Below, in pieces: positions 42,226 through 51,708 of a DNA stretch of 64,000 bases. Numbering within the stretch: position 1 is the stretch's first letter; the number at the start of each line of letters is the position of its first letter. The stretch comes from Ammoniphilus sp. CFH 90114 (GTDB lineage: Bacteria > Bacillota > Bacilli > Aneurinibacillales > RAOX-1), in the NCBI RefSeq assembly GCF_004123195.1, contig NZ_SDLI01000004.1:186001-250000 (forward strand), read 5' to 3'. The notes under the pieces were generated by a model that saw nothing but the letters and a program-made list of their open reading frames with translations, made no database searches and was not told the origin of the DNA. Both the position numbers and the translations under genes were made by a program.

Positions 42226-43107
42226 TTGGATTTACAAGCACTTAAAGTGTTCCAAACGGTTGTTAAGGCGGGCAGTATTACACGTGCGGCCCAAGAGCTT
42301 AATTACGCCCAATCAAATGTAACAACTAAAATTCAACAATTAGAAACCATGTATCAAACTACCTTGTTCTACCGACATAATAGAGGAATTACACTCACAA
42401 CTAAAGGACAACTACTACTTGGATACGTTGAACGAATCTCTCACCTCATTGATGAAACAGAAAAAGCCATGAAAGACGATCATACCCCTAAAGGGCCATT
42501 ACGACTAGGTTCAATGGAGACAACGGCAGCCGTTCGGCTCCCGCGCCTTCTTTCTCAGTATCACCATCTATACCCTGACGTCGATCTTTCTCTTGTAACA
42601 GGTCCAACTGAGCAGCATGTTCAAGGTGTCCTGCAGTATGAATTAGACGGAGCATTTGTCGCTGGCCCAATCGACCACCCTGACCTTATTCAGAAGGTCG
42701 TTATCGAAGAAAAACTCGTCCTCATCACGGATAAAATTCATCCACCCTTGTGCTCTCTAGGAGACATTCGAACTCGCACTTTACTTGTTTTTCGTGCCGG
42801 ATGTTCCTACCGAGCCAAGCTCCAACAGTGGATGCACCAAGAGGGAATTATAGATCCTAAAATCATGGAATTTGGTACACTTGAAGCCATTTTGGGTTGT
42901 GTCTCTGCCGGTTTGGGTGTTAGCCTGCTTCCCTTCTCCGTAATAGAAAAACATGTTCAGTCCAGTACCCTTACCTATCATTCCATCCCAGAGCCTTACT
43001 CGTCTGTTCAAACCCTATTCATACGACGAAAAGACGCTATCACGACGACAGCGCTAGCTAGGTTTATGGACATGATGAGTGAAGCAGGTCACGAATCCAT
43101 AGATTGA
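42226..43107 (+). CDS. LysR-family transcriptional regulator
   Basis: About 293 residues. TTG 42226 with AGAGGTG eight bases upstream gives the usual LDLQALKVFQTV start; an ATG at 42187 has no ribosome site. HTH: GSITRAAQELNYAQSNVTTKI (about 17-37). The effector domain runs from about 90. It faces the MFS-tautomerase-PaiB operon and probably controls it. Confidence 0.9.
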   Translation: MDLQALKVFQTVVKAGSITRAAQELNYAQSNVTTKIQQLETMYQTTLFYRHNRGITLTTKGQLLLGYVERISHLIDETEKAMKDDHTPKGPLRLGSMETTAAVRLPRLLSQYHHLYPDVDLSLVTGPTEQHVQGVLQYELDGAFVAGPIDHPDLIQKVVIEEKLVLITDKIHPPLCSLGDIRTRTLLVFRAGCSYRAKLQQWMHQEGIIDPKIMEFGTLEAILGCVSAGLGVSLLPFSVIEKHVQSSTLTYHSIPEPYSSVQTLFIRRKDAITTTALARFMDMMSEAGHESID

Positions 43108-43124
43108 AAATAGGTAATCAATAA

Positions 43125-43161
43125 GGAAATTTGTTGCGCTTTCGCAAAGTGGAACAAATTA
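43125..43161. terminator. Hairpin between convergent lysR and kinase genes
   Basis: AATTTGTT..CGCTTT pairs with AAAGTG..AACAAATT. There is no strong T-run; assigned from position. Confidence 0.45.
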
Positions 43162-43238
43162 AAACAATGATCCGAAACCTTTAATGCAGACAAGGGATTC
43201 GTTGATATGAACGAATCCTATGTCCTCCCCAGTCTACC

Positions 43239-44498
43239 CTAGGTGCCCTCCTTCCACCTAGGCAATAAAATGGAGAATTGAGTTCCTTTTCCTAATTCAC
43301 TTTGCACTTGTATTCTTCCGTTCATCATCCTGACGATCTGAAAACTGACCATCATGCCTAAACCTGTACCCTTATCCTTCGTTGAATAAAATGGAAAGCC
43401 TAATCTCTCTATTTGTTCTTGGCTCATTCCGATGCCTTCATCAATAATATGAATCAAAATTTCATCGTTTCTAGTCTCTGTACGAAATTCCAAAGTTCCA
43501 CTGTGGGGCATAGCTTCTACAGCATTTTTTGCAATGTTGACAATGACCTGGGTAAGCTTTCTCTTATCCGCTTGAAGATACAGATTCTCATCAAGGTTCT
43601 GTACAATATCTACACCATTAGCTGTAGCATAAGAGGACATGATGTTCGTAGCATTAGACACGATGGAGTTTACATCAATCACTTCAATTCTGCCGATCTC
43701 AGGCCTAGCAAAGCTTAGATAATCATCAATAATAAACTGAGCCCTTTCTAACTCTTCTAGCATAATCTTAGAATATTGTTGCCGTTTATCTGGTGTGGTA
43801 TTTCCCTCAATAAAGAGTTGAATAAAACCACGAACGACAGTAAGGGGATTCCTTACTTCATGAGCAATGGACGAAGCAAGTTGACTGACCACCTTTAACT
43901 TTTCTGCCTCCCGCAACTGTTGTTGAATTGCATTGTTCTGTTTGATTCTTTCAATTAGTGAAATCGTTATGGCCATACCGATGGTTACAAAAGGAATAGA
44001 CAAGAGGATATAGGAAATGATCTCCTTTCCAAAGAGGTCAGGGATCCAAGCTATAGAAACGATCAGATCGATGACAGCAACACCAAACGAAACAAGAACT
44101 CCCATCATCACTCGTTTCTTAGGGTTACAAGTACGGAAGCGAGGGACCCAAAACAGGATGAAAGGGATGACAAAAATCATAATTATAACAGAGAGGTAGA
44201 ATCCATCCCCGCCAATGATATATCGATATCCAAACATGATGAGACTGACCAAGAGACATACCTCATACCCGGCATATAGCGTTATCAACACAAGCGGGAT
44301 ATATCGCAAATCATAGATAAAACCAGACGAGGAAGCAAAAGGAAAAGACATACACAGAATAATAGACAAACTGCCAAACAGGGCAGTTATCGCTTTCCCT
44401 TTTTTTGATTCGGTAATATTTATTTTGTCACTCCAGAAAATCTCATATAAAATAAATCGTAGGATAATGCTAAACATCTGATTCATAAGTTCCTTCAT
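43239..44498 (-). CDS. KinB-like sensor histidine kinase (5TM receptor type)
   Basis: A 419-residue kinase with five to six N-terminal helices of the 5TMR-LYT kind (about 30-190), an HisKA domain with SSIAHEVRNPLTVVRGF (His near 214), and HATPase motifs NIAKNAVEAM (near 325), DEGIGMSQEQ (near 360) and GTGLGMMVS (near 385). It resembles the sporulation kinases KinB/KinD, so input to the Spo0 phosphorelay is likely; no response regulator is adjacent. ATG 44498 has AAGGG nine bases upstream. Confidence 0.85.
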   Translation of the reverse strand: MKELMNQMFSIILRFILYEIFWSDKINITESKKGKAITALFGSLSIILCMSFPFASSSGFIYDLRYIPLVLITLYAGYEVCLLVSLIMFGYRYIIGGDGFYLSVIIMIFVIPFILFWVPRFRTCNPKKRVMMGVLVSFGVAVIDLIVSIAWIPDLFGKEIISYILLSIPFVTIGMAITISLIERIKQNNAIQQQLREAEKLKVVSQLASSIAHEVRNPLTVVRGFIQLFIEGNTTPDKRQQYSKIMLEELERAQFIIDDYLSFARPEIGRIEVIDVNSIVSNATNIMSSYATANGVDIVQNLDENLYLQADKRKLTQVIVNIAKNAVEAMPHSGTLEFRTETRNDEILIHIIDEGIGMSQEQIERLGFPFYSTKDKGTGLGMMVSFQIVRMMNGRIQVQSELGKGTQFSILLPRWKEGT

Positions 44499-44519
44499 AA
44501 TTATCATCCCTTAACGTTT

Positions 44520-44578
44520 TAGGATGTACCTACTAAAAAACCCTCTTATGGGAAGAAGGTTGGATACACGACATCCTA
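44520..44578 (-). promoter_or_regulatory. Leader with intrinsic terminator before the kinase gene
   Basis: On the minus strand AACCTTCTT-CCCAT-AAGAGGGTT followed by TTTT (44535-44561) forms a terminator 37 bases before the kinase start. It is enclosed by an outer TAGGATGT/ACATCCTA pair (44520-44527, 44571-44578). No minus-strand gene lies upstream to need it, so transcription attenuation of the kinase is possible. The remaining 44579-44764 shows no gene. Confidence 0.45.
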
Positions 44579-44764
44579 CAAAAACAATAGAACTGCAATA
44601 AAATGGTTCTTTCGATGGTCTTTAACAAGATGTAATAAGATATTACCATTTTTTACAATTAAATTCATCATAAAAGTTTTTTTCTCATGTGGCATCTTGC
44701 CACAATTCCTTCTATTTATCCTAAGAAATAGATTTAATAGTGTTCTATTCCTAATAGAGAGTAA

Positions 44765-45307
44765 GTGGTGAATCATTTGAGGAACTGGTTAGTAGACTTA
44801 AGAAAGAGGAAAGGTCTAACCCAAGAGGATGTTGCTGCTAGATCTTTCATCAACCGGGCTTATTATGCCCAAATTGAAAAAGGAAGTCGTAATCCTAGCA
44901 TGGATGTAGCTAAACAAATTGCTCAGACACTGGGGTTTAGTGCTACAGCATTTTATATGGATGATCTCCGTGAGCCTTTCCAACTGGCATTACAAAACTC
45001 CCCTATTATCATTGCTCATTGCGACCTAGAACTTCGATACACATGGATTTTCAATCCACATGCCGACTTTCAGAACCAGGACGTCATAGGGAAAAGAGAT
45101 GATGATCTTGCTATGAATCAAGGGATCCTGGACTTGATGTCTCTTAAACAAAAAGTGAAAGATACTGGGCAAACTGTAAAAGGAAAAATTAGATTTCCAT
45201 TATCTGATGGCGTACATACCTATTACGTATTTGGCGAACCTCTGCGAAATCTGGAAGGTGAGTTGATTGGAATCATGACGGCTTCTATGGATATATCGGA
45301 CTCTTAG
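44765..45307 (+). CDS. XRE-family regulator with C-terminal PAS-like domain
   Basis: A 180-residue protein: Cro/CI-type HTH (about 5-60, LRKRKGLTQEDVAARSFINRAYYAQIEKG) and a PAS-like sensor from about 75 (SPIIIAHCDLELRYTWIFNPH, then DVIGKRDDDL and EPLRNLEGELIGIM), similar to the PAS domains of blue-light or phytochrome-type kinases. The ligand is unknown. The start is GTG at 44765 (a second GTG follows). It is divergent from the KinB-like kinase and may regulate it. Confidence 0.8.
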   Translation: MVNHLRNWLVDLRKRKGLTQEDVAARSFINRAYYAQIEKGSRNPSMDVAKQIAQTLGFSATAFYMDDLREPFQLALQNSPIIIAHCDLELRYTWIFNPHADFQNQDVIGKRDDDLAMNQGILDLMSLKQKVKDTGQTVKGKIRFPLSDGVHTYYVFGEPLRNLEGELIGIMTASMDISDS

Positions 45308-45318
45308 GACAAATATAG

Positions 45319-45361
45319 AAAAAACTCAGAGGGAACGTATAATGGTACCTCTGAGTTTTTA
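45319..45361 (+). terminator. Terminator of the XRE-PAS gene
   Basis: AAAAACTCAGAGG pairs with CCTCTGAGTTTTT; an inner TACC/GGTA pairing is possible. Confidence 0.9.
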
Positions 45362-45446
45362 AAAACTCATCCAATATGTGTTAGACCAAGGTCCCTTAAG
45401 AGGGTAAGGAACAGGATCGCGCTTTTCACCCCTCAGGCTGAAACCC

Positions 45447-46424
45447 CTAAGGTAGCTTTCCCCCCCGCGCTGTCACATAAAGAGCGTACCATTCCTCCCG
45501 TGTCATCAGCTCAGACTGGCGCACCGCATCCTCACAATTCTTAATCCGTTCTGGGTTGATCGTCCCGATCACTGGCTGAATCTTTATGGGATGTCGCATC
45601 AACCAACCGAGGACAATGGCTTCCTTTGTTGTGTCCTTCTCAACAGCCATCTTCGCTACCAATTTCCTCGTATTGATCTCCACCTCTGATAAGTGACCCT
45701 TATCTTCTCTAGAATAGATACCTTTGGCTAGAGGAGACCAGGCCTGAATTTGAATGTTATGGATCATGCAATGTTCAAGTAAGCCATCGGCAAAGTGAGT
45801 GGATATCCCTTCTTTCTGATTCACCAAAACTCCTTGATCTAGCCAATCCAGTTTATTTAAACTCATCTCCAACTGATTAACGACAAGGGGAACCTCACAG
45901 TAGGTTTGCAGTAAATGAATTTGCGCCTTATTCATATTGGAAACGCCAAAATATCGAACCTTGCCTGACCCTTTTAGCTGTTGAAAAGCACTGGAAACTT
46001 CTTCCAGATCCATTAAGGGATCTGGGCGGTGTAACAACAAGACATCGAGATAGTCAACACCTAAGCGTTGTAAACTTCCATCTACAGATTGAATGATGTG
46101 TCGCTCGGAAAAATCGTACCTACCAGGTCCTTTCTCATCAGCGAAGCGTATCCCACATTTACTTTGAATGATGATTTTCTCTCTTAGATTTGACTGTTTA
46201 CGTAAAATCTTGCCGAATACAGCTTCCGCTTTTCCCATCGTATAAATATCTGCGTGATCAAACATCGTAATTCCGACAGAAAGCGCGACATCTATTGCTT
46301 CTTCCGCTCTCACGATGTCCTCCACAGTAATCGGATCTGCATTCCATCCTCCGCCAAATCCCATGCAACCTAATAGGATACGAGTCCTTGTTATACCCCG
46401 CTTCTCCAATGGCATCACTCGCAT
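45447..46424 (-). CDS. Aldo/keto reductase
   Basis: A 325-residue (beta/alpha)8 NADPH reductase. Catalytic tetrad: Asp in MFDHADIYTMG (near 53, with Tyr), Lys in IIQSKCGIRF and His in LLLHRPDPL. The C-terminal GTINPERIKNCEDA binds cofactor phosphate. It is close to the YdhF/Tas-like group. ATG 46424 with GAGGT nine bases upstream is preferred over a TTG abutting the upstream stop. It is cotranscribed with the MFS gene. Confidence 0.9.
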   Translation of the reverse strand: MRVMPLEKRGITRTRILLGCMGFGGGWNADPITVEDIVRAEEAIDVALSVGITMFDHADIYTMGKAEAVFGKILRKQSNLREKIIIQSKCGIRFADEKGPGRYDFSERHIIQSVDGSLQRLGVDYLDVLLLHRPDPLMDLEEVSSAFQQLKGSGKVRYFGVSNMNKAQIHLLQTYCEVPLVVNQLEMSLNKLDWLDQGVLVNQKEGISTHFADGLLEHCMIHNIQIQAWSPLAKGIYSREDKGHLSEVEINTRKLVAKMAVEKDTTKEAIVLGWLMRHPIKIQPVIGTINPERIKNCEDAVRQSELMTREEWYALYVTARGGKLP

Positions 46425-46451
46425 AGACGTTAAACCTCTTTTCCTAGTCAA

Positions 46452-47945
46452 TTAATGCGCAGGTATCCGCTTCTCCTTGAGTTCCATGTCAGGTGGAACA
46501 GCACGTTTAAGAAAGAACGAGGCAATCCAGGCAATTACAACCAGTGCGAAAGCTAATAAAAAAGCACTCTTCATTCCAGCCGTCAAGGCTAATACCTGTT
46601 GGGCAGGATCAGGAGTTCCACTTGAAGCTCCCAAATTTTCAAGAAATCTTCTCGAACCATTCGTCATTACTGTAACAAGTAACGCCGTACCGACAGCACC
46701 CGCAACCTGTTGCAGGGTACTAATAATTGCAGTCCCATGTGGATACAACCCACGAGGCAACTCGTTCAGAGCGTTGGTCATGACCGGCATCATCAACATC
46801 GAGATCCCAAGCATAAAAAACGTATTTAATACCATGATGGTAACGTAAGCTGTAGACACGGTAATAAAAGCAAACTGCCATAGCGTCAAACTCATCAATC
46901 CTAATCCAACAACGGCAAGCCACCTCGCCCCAAATCGATCAAATAACCTTCCCGTAATCGGGGACATAATCCCCATCACAATACCACCCGGCAACATGAT
47001 AAAACCCGCTTCTAAAGGACTGTACCCTAATCCGTTCTGCAAGAATAAAGGCAGTAACATCATACCCGAGAACAGGGCCATCATCACGACCATCATAATG
47101 ACAGTCGACATTCTAAACACGTTGTATTTAAAGGTTCTTAAATCAAGTAACGGCTGTTCTATCGTTAGCTGCCTCCAAGTGAACAGTGCCAAAGAGACCA
47201 ACCCGATGGTAACAGGGATAAGAACCTCATAACTTGACCATCCCCCATGTCCTTCTCCAGCACTACTAAAACCATATACGATCCCCCCAAATCCAAGGGT
47301 AGATAGAAGAAGCGACGGAAGATCAACCTTAGGATGCGTGGTCTCCGTCACATTTTTCAGCTTAAAGTAAGCAAACCCGATTACAAATAGAGCAATAGGC
47401 AAAACACTATAGAATAGCATACGCCAACTAAAGTGTTCTACAATAATCCCCGATACAGTGGGTCCAATAGCAGGAGCGAAGGTAATCACAATTCCGATGG
47501 TCCCCATAGCAGAACCTCTCTTTTCAAGAGGTACGATAGAGAACACGACATTCGTAAGTAGAGGGAAGAGTAACCCTGTTCCTGCTGCTTGCAAGACTCT
47601 TCCAATTAACAAGACGAAAAAGCCCGGGGCAATGGCTGCAATAAAAGTCCCCAGTGTGAATACCCCCATCGCCGTCAGGAACAGTGTTCTGGTTGAGAAC
47701 CGCTGGATTAAAAAAGCGGTGACGGGTATCAGCACGCCAATAACAAGTAGATAACCTGTTGTTAACCATTGAGCCGTACTCGGTAAGATCCCGATTTCGC
47801 CCATAATTTTGGGCAGGGCCACATTCAGGAGAGTTTCGTTCAGAATCGCAACAAAAACCCCTAATATCATGACCATGATGACTAAAAAATTCTCTTTATT
47901 CCCGAAGGTCCCTCCCTTGTCTCGGGATTCATTAGGATTATTCAC
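46452..47945 (-). CDS. DHA2-type multidrug MFS transporter (14 TM, EmrB/QacA)
   Basis: A 497-residue exporter. Motif C LLFPLLTNVVFSIVPLEKRGSAMG (split near 125-148) and antiporter segments such as GPTVSGIIVEHFSWRMLFY (near 160) are typical of EmrB/LmrB proteins. It starts ATG and its last codons abut the reductase gene, so the pair may modify and export a toxic carbonyl compound. Confidence 0.92.
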   Translation of the reverse strand: MNNPNESRDKGGTFGNKENFLVIMVMILGVFVAILNETLLNVALPKIMGEIGILPSTAQWLTTGYLLVIGVLIPVTAFLIQRFSTRTLFLTAMGVFTLGTFIAAIAPGFFVLLIGRVLQAAGTGLLFPLLTNVVFSIVPLEKRGSAMGTIGIVITFAPAIGPTVSGIIVEHFSWRMLFYSVLPIALFVIGFAYFKLKNVTETTHPKVDLPSLLLSTLGFGGIVYGFSSAGEGHGGWSSYEVLIPVTIGLVSLALFTWRQLTIEQPLLDLRTFKYNVFRMSTVIMMVVMMALFSGMMLLPLFLQNGLGYSPLEAGFIMLPGGIVMGIMSPITGRLFDRFGARWLAVVGLGLMSLTLWQFAFITVSTAYVTIMVLNTFFMLGISMLMMPVMTNALNELPRGLYPHGTAIISTLQQVAGAVGTALLVTVMTNGSRRFLENLGASSGTPDPAQQVLALTAGMKSAFLLAFALVVIAWIASFFLKRAVPPDMELKEKRIPAH

Positions 47946-48112
47946 ATTCTTCCTCTCCTATCTTATATACCTTTGTATTTTTCCAAATGAAAACCAATCC
48001 TAATCATACCACATCCTTCGACGGATAAAGTAGTTCTGCAAATTCAAATTACTGAGTTGAATCTTAGTAAATTCGAGATAATAATAATACGCCCAAAACC
48101 CCATGTGAGAAA

Positions 48113-48619
48113 GTGGAAAATATAATGAAGTTGCTACTTATTGTTTTAATTTTAGCTGCCCTGCTTTTCCTTTACTTTACAAAAAAAGAAAAAATGTTAT
48201 CTCAACTAGAGATAGTCGCTAATTATCTTTTCATAGCCACCATCAACCAAAACGTCATGGCTTTATTTACTGTTGGATTTTTTTTCTTGCAATCTCCGTC
48301 CGCCAAAACGATGTATTGGGCACTAGTAGTCGTGAGACTTGTGATTTCCCCCATTATTATTCTGTTGTTCTTACAGGTGTATCTGCAGTCTAATACCATA
48401 AGAAAGGCAAAATCCCTGATCTCTTACATCACTTTATTTGTTGTAATAGACGGAATCATGCATGCAACTGGATTATTAGTTTTGGATGCCTGGCATTGGT
48501 GGTGGTCTGTACCAAAATGGCTCTTCATTTTAGTAAGCAGCATCCTATTTATGAAGTTTTTCCGTCACTCTTTTATTCATAAGGAGGAACCTCATGAGTC
48601 TCGCACTTACATTAAATGA
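48113..48619 (+). CDS. Membrane protein, unknown (CBO0543-like neighbour)
   Basis: A 168-residue protein with about five hydrophobic helices; WHWWWSVPKW (near 128) is distinctive. Start GTG 48113 or ATG 48125, both with weak ribosome sites. It overlaps the next membrane gene by 26 bases, so the two work together. Function unknown. Confidence 0.6.
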   Translation: MENIMKLLLIVLILAALLFLYFTKKEKMLSQLEIVANYLFIATINQNVMALFTVGFFFLQSPSAKTMYWALVVVRLVISPIIILLFLQVYLQSNTIRKAKSLISYITLFVVIDGIMHATGLLVLDAWHWWWSVPKWLFILVSSILFMKFFRHSFIHKEEPHESRTYIK

Positions 48620-49103
48620 TTGGTTTATACTTACTTTTAGTGCGCTTTCAGTGATCATTTACGCTTTTATAAAACCCTTATTCCCAAAGCCTATACGAAT
48701 CAGTATTTGGATATACATCATCTTCCTAGTTCAGAGCGTGGATTATATCTTAGGTGTCAAACCTTATGATCTATATGATTTTATGGATAAACCGAGATGG
48801 GAGTTCACCTATGGGATTTCACATTTTACCCTGTATCCCGTTCTCGGATATTTATTCCTCCATTTTTATTACAAGAACAATTATAAAGGACTGAAACTCG
48901 TTACTTATATCCTCATATGTGCAATACTATCTGTTCTCTTTGAATGGACTACTGTTCAGTTTAATGTTCTAACCTACAAAGGGTGGAAGCTCTGGTACTC
49001 CGGAGTGGTTTACATTCTAGTGTTTATCAGCGAGGTATATTATTTTGAGTGGATACAATCTTTATATCGCAAGCATAAGAAAGGCTCCTCCTCCCATGCA
49101 TAA
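48594..49103 (+). CDS. CBO0543-family-like membrane protein
   Basis: A 169-residue protein with five helices and a conserved-looking loop KPYDLYDFMDKPRWEF (near 57-72), which I associate with the CBO0543 family of Firmicutes; function is unknown. ATG has AAGGAGG upstream within the preceding gene. A GGCTCC/GGAGCC hairpin at 49083-49115 overlaps its end and may terminate it. Confidence 0.65.
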   Translation: MSLALTLNDWFILTFSALSVIIYAFIKPLFPKPIRISIWIYIIFLVQSVDYILGVKPYDLYDFMDKPRWEFTYGISHFTLYPVLGYLFLHFYYKNNYKGLKLVTYILICAILSVLFEWTTVQFNVLTYKGWKLWYSGVVYILVFISEVYYFEWIQSLYRKHKKGSSSHA

Positions 49104-49121
49104 GGAATCGGAGCCGCTATT

Positions 49122-49748
49122 TTATTCTTTGACAGCTTCTACGAAGGCCCGGGCCTTTTCACGAATCACATGATAATTCCCTTTCCTCATCGCTTCCTGA
49201 TTCAGTATACTACCACCTATGCCAATCCCTACAGCACCTGCTGCCAAAAATTCCTTTGCATTTTGTAATGTCACTCCCCCAACAGCAACCATAGGAATGT
49301 GTCGAAGCGGGCCTTGCAATTCTTTAAAATAGTCGAGGCCTAGACTCTTAGTCGGAAATAGCTTGACCATCCTCGCTCCAGCACGATGAGCCATGACAAT
49401 CTCTGAAGGGGTCATGACCCCTGGCAGAACATCTACTTGATTCTCTCTCCCAAAATCTAGCACCTCAACATCTAGGTTTGGGGTGATCAAATATTTTGCC
49501 CCAGCTCGCAGGGCAGTTTCTGCAATTTCTTTATCGAGAACCGTACCCGCTCCGACCAATAGTTTTCCGTCAAATTCTCGGGATAAAGATTCAATTTGCT
49601 GCGCAGCTCCCTCTGTGTTCATAGTAATTTCAAGTAAGCGAATCCCTCCTGTATACAAGGCATCAGCCACAGCAAGCAGATGCTCATCCGGAACATCCCG
49701 AAGAATTACGACAATACGTTCTTCCTTTAATCGGTCATAAAAGCTCAT
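49122..49748 (-). CDS. KDPG/KHG aldolase
   Basis: A 208-residue class I aldolase splitting 2-keto-3-deoxy-6-phosphogluconate (and possibly 4-hydroxy-2-oxoglutarate). Catalytic Glu is in LLEITMNTEGA (near 39), the Schiff-base Lys in ARMVKLFPTKSLG (near 128), phosphate binding in VAVGGVTLQNA (near 154) and GIGGSIL. No Entner-Doudoroff or glucuronate genes are adjacent. Confidence 0.93.
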   Translation of the reverse strand: MSFYDRLKEERIVVILRDVPDEHLLAVADALYTGGIRLLEITMNTEGAAQQIESLSREFDGKLLVGAGTVLDKEIAETALRAGAKYLITPNLDVEVLDFGRENQVDVLPGVMTPSEIVMAHRAGARMVKLFPTKSLGLDYFKELQGPLRHIPMVAVGGVTLQNAKEFLAAGAVGIGIGGSILNQEAMRKGNYHVIREKARAFVEAVKE

Positions 49749-49857
49749 TTACTTTCTCCTTTCGTAAAACAGCTTCCTCTATAACATTTTGCCTATTTAG
49801 TATAAAGGATTTTACAATGTTGTATTATTGTTTTGAAAACTATTATCGTAATAAATA

Positions 49858-49885
49858 GCACACGGGCTGATGCCTGCATAGGATA
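49858..49885 (+). promoter_or_regulatory. Candidate sigma-K promoter of the GerP-like genes
   Basis: CATAGGATA at 49877-49885 matches the sigma-K -10 (CATA-N3-TA); GCACAC at 49858-49863 fits the -35 (AC) about 15 bases upstream. Mother-cell expression would suit spore-coat/GerP genes. Confidence 0.5.
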
Positions 49886-49916
49886 TTAAATATTTAGCGG
49901 TAAAGGAGGAGACGAA

Positions 49917-50159
49917 ATGTCCACCATCATTAACATCTATTGTATAAAAATAAACAATATATCTAACAATGGTTCGATTAATATTGGTGATGCCCTTCAT
50001 AACGCTCCTACTGCAAACACAAAATCTCAGGGGGTAAATTCCTCCTATGGAGACCAATCTCCTACAACCGCAGGTATGGAAAATGTGTTTATTGATCCTG
50101 ATATGAATGACCAAGGCGATATCGGTAACACAGAATCGACAACTACCACACAAGGCTGA
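49917..50159 (+). CDS. GerPA/GerPF-family spore protein
   Basis: An 80-residue protein. NNGSINIGDALHNAPTANTKS and a later DPDMNDQGD match the layout of GerPA/GerPF proteins (GxVNxGDS..SPK.., then DPDVxDQ). These small proteins sit at the inner spore coat and ease passage of germinants. Serine, asparagine and threonine rich; no signal peptide. GGAGGAG precedes the ATG. Confidence 0.75.
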   Translation: MSTIINIYCIKINNISNNGSINIGDALHNAPTANTKSQGVNSSYGDQSPTTAGMENVFIDPDMNDQGDIGNTESTTTTQG

Positions 50160-50179
50160 CGCCGGAGAGGAGCATACTT

Positions 50180-50422
50180 TTGCCTTTTGTGATTAACATT
50201 TTTAACATGAAAACCAATTCCGTTGCCCAGAATGGTAATATTGATATCGGAGGGGTTGTACATAACAGTCATACAGCCAACTCCAAGTATATCGGGGCTA
50301 ATCTATCGTTTGGTGATGTTTCTCCATCTAACTCCCTGATGACTACGAGTAATGTAGATACAGATGTTTCTGATCAAGATCAAATTAGCAATCCATCCTT
50401 ACCGATTACGAATCAATTATGA
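50180..50422 (+). CDS. GerPA/GerPF-family spore protein, paralogue
   Basis: An 80-residue paralogue of the preceding gene: QNGNIDIGGVVHNSHTANSK, SFGDVSPS, and VDTDVSDQDQIS. TTG 50180 has GGAGAGGAG seven bases upstream. Twenty bases after its neighbour and ended by the terminator at 50445, so the two form one transcript. Confidence 0.72.
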   Translation: MPFVINIFNMKTNSVAQNGNIDIGGVVHNSHTANSKYIGANLSFGDVSPSNSLMTTSNVDTDVSDQDQISNPSLPITNQL

Positions 50423-50444
50423 CAGATCGGCTCTTCCAAATGAC

Positions 50445-50475
50445 AGGACGCTCTCCAGAAGGGGCGTCCTTTTTC
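50445..50475 (+). terminator. Terminator of the two GerP-like genes
   Basis: AGGACGC pairs with GCGTCCT, plus an inner CTCC/GGGG, followed by TTTTT. Confidence 0.9.
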
Positions 50476-50552
50476 CATTTTGATCAATCAGTGACATGAA
50501 CAAGTAATTTAAAAATATGATAGAATATGGCGACACAAGGGAGGAAAAAGCA

Positions 50553-50996
50553 TTGGAGATGGATAAGTTGAAACAGTGGTTAGAAATCGCTCAACAAAAC
50601 CAGCCCAAGCAATTTTGGAATAATGTTTTTCATCCCTCATCAAAACAAGATGGTAACATATCGAGTCTTGATGATAGAAAAGTAAAATTTCCGACTGCTG
50701 ATATCTATGTGAATGATACTTCTGTTACGGTCATTATTGAGCTTCCAGGCTTAACAAAGAATGATATTGAAATATTAATCTCCTATAACAAATTGGTGAT
50801 CAAGGGGAATATGCCTGCACCCACAGGAAGTATGCAATCTATACAAACAGAAAGAAGATATGGTCCGTTTGAAAGAGTCCTTGAGCTTCCGGAGCCAACC
50901 GAAGCGAGACACGTTCAGGCAAGATTTGACCATGGTCTTTTAATCTTAACTTACATGAGGAGAAACAATCCGGCAGAGAAAGTATTTATTGAATAA
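50553..50996 (+). CDS. Hsp20/alpha-crystallin-type protein (CotM-like)
   Basis: About 147 residues. The alpha-crystallin domain runs from about 50: PTADIYVNDTSVTVIIELPGL (split), VIKGN, and the conserved C-terminal strand RFDHGLLILTYMRR. TTG 50553, eight bases after AGGGAGG, is the likely start; ATG 50559 is an alternative. Its place amid GerP-like genes suggests a spore-coat role as for CotM/CotP rather than a general heat-shock chaperone. Confidence 0.8.
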   Translation: MEMDKLKQWLEIAQQNQPKQFWNNVFHPSSKQDGNISSLDDRKVKFPTADIYVNDTSVTVIIELPGLTKNDIEILISYNKLVIKGNMPAPTGSMQSIQTERRYGPFERVLELPEPTEARHVQARFDHGLLILTYMRRNNPAEKVFIE

Positions 50997-51016
50997 CATC
51001 AATTAACTAAAAAAGT

Positions 51017-51604
51017 GTGGTGTTTCCCTTGCCATTCGGAAGACTCTTTTCCCGTAAGAAGCCGAATGAAGGCTTGGAAGACCTTCAAGGTAGAATGAAG
51101 GTTCTGGAGAGAGAATTACATCGATTAAATACACGCCCCTTATCGACAAGAACAGAGACCCCACCGCATTCTGTAGAAGAAATTTCACGCATGTCACTCA
51201 AATTAAAGTCTCTAGCTCGTGATAAGGCTGACTTAAACCTTCGCCTTTCTCAATTGGAAAACCAAGTTCACTCTTTAACAGAGCTTTTAGAACAATGCCA
51301 CTTGAACATAAACAAACTCCATAAGGAATTGGAATATATGAAAAAACAACCTAAGACAGAAGAAAATTTCAGTCAACAGCCTGTTATTATCAACGAAGTA
51401 CATGTTGAAAAGATGTTTTTAGATAAATATGAACTAAACAACAATTTTGCTCAGTTAGGAATTAATGAACTAAGTGGCAGATTAAATATAGGTGCCACTT
51501 ACGGAAAGGGGGTTTTGTCTGACGAAATGAATACGGAAGAGCTACAGGAGATGGAGGAATTAAAGAAGGAATCAGATGAAGAAAACAAGGAAAATCCTGT
51601 TTAA
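51017..51604 (+). CDS. GerPC-like coiled-coil protein
   Basis: About 195 residues from GTG 51017 (a TTG at 51029 is an alternative; ribosome site weak). A long coiled coil (about 20-112) is followed by a terminal domain VHVEKMFLDKYELNNNFAQLG and ELSGRLNIGATYG, the kind of ending seen in GerPC (ELxxTLNIG). It ends in an acidic tail. Probably a partner of the GerPA/PF-like proteins. Confidence 0.65.
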   Translation: MVFPLPFGRLFSRKKPNEGLEDLQGRMKVLERELHRLNTRPLSTRTETPPHSVEEISRMSLKLKSLARDKADLNLRLSQLENQVHSLTELLEQCHLNINKLHKELEYMKKQPKTEENFSQQPVIINEVHVEKMFLDKYELNNNFAQLGINELSGRLNIGATYGKGVLSDEMNTEELQEMEELKKESDEENKENPV

Positions 51605-51708
51605 TAATCCTTGTTTGAGTTAATATACTGGACAATTTTCCTACACAGGTAAGAAGGAATACATTAAGGTAACAAACACCTAAATATCCTTGGTTAGGAG
51701 AGAGAAAC

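Noticed and set aside
44576-44776. Minus-strand open frame of 66 residues upstream of the kinase gene
   Set aside because: No ribosome site, overlaps the divergent XRE gene start, no family resemblance.
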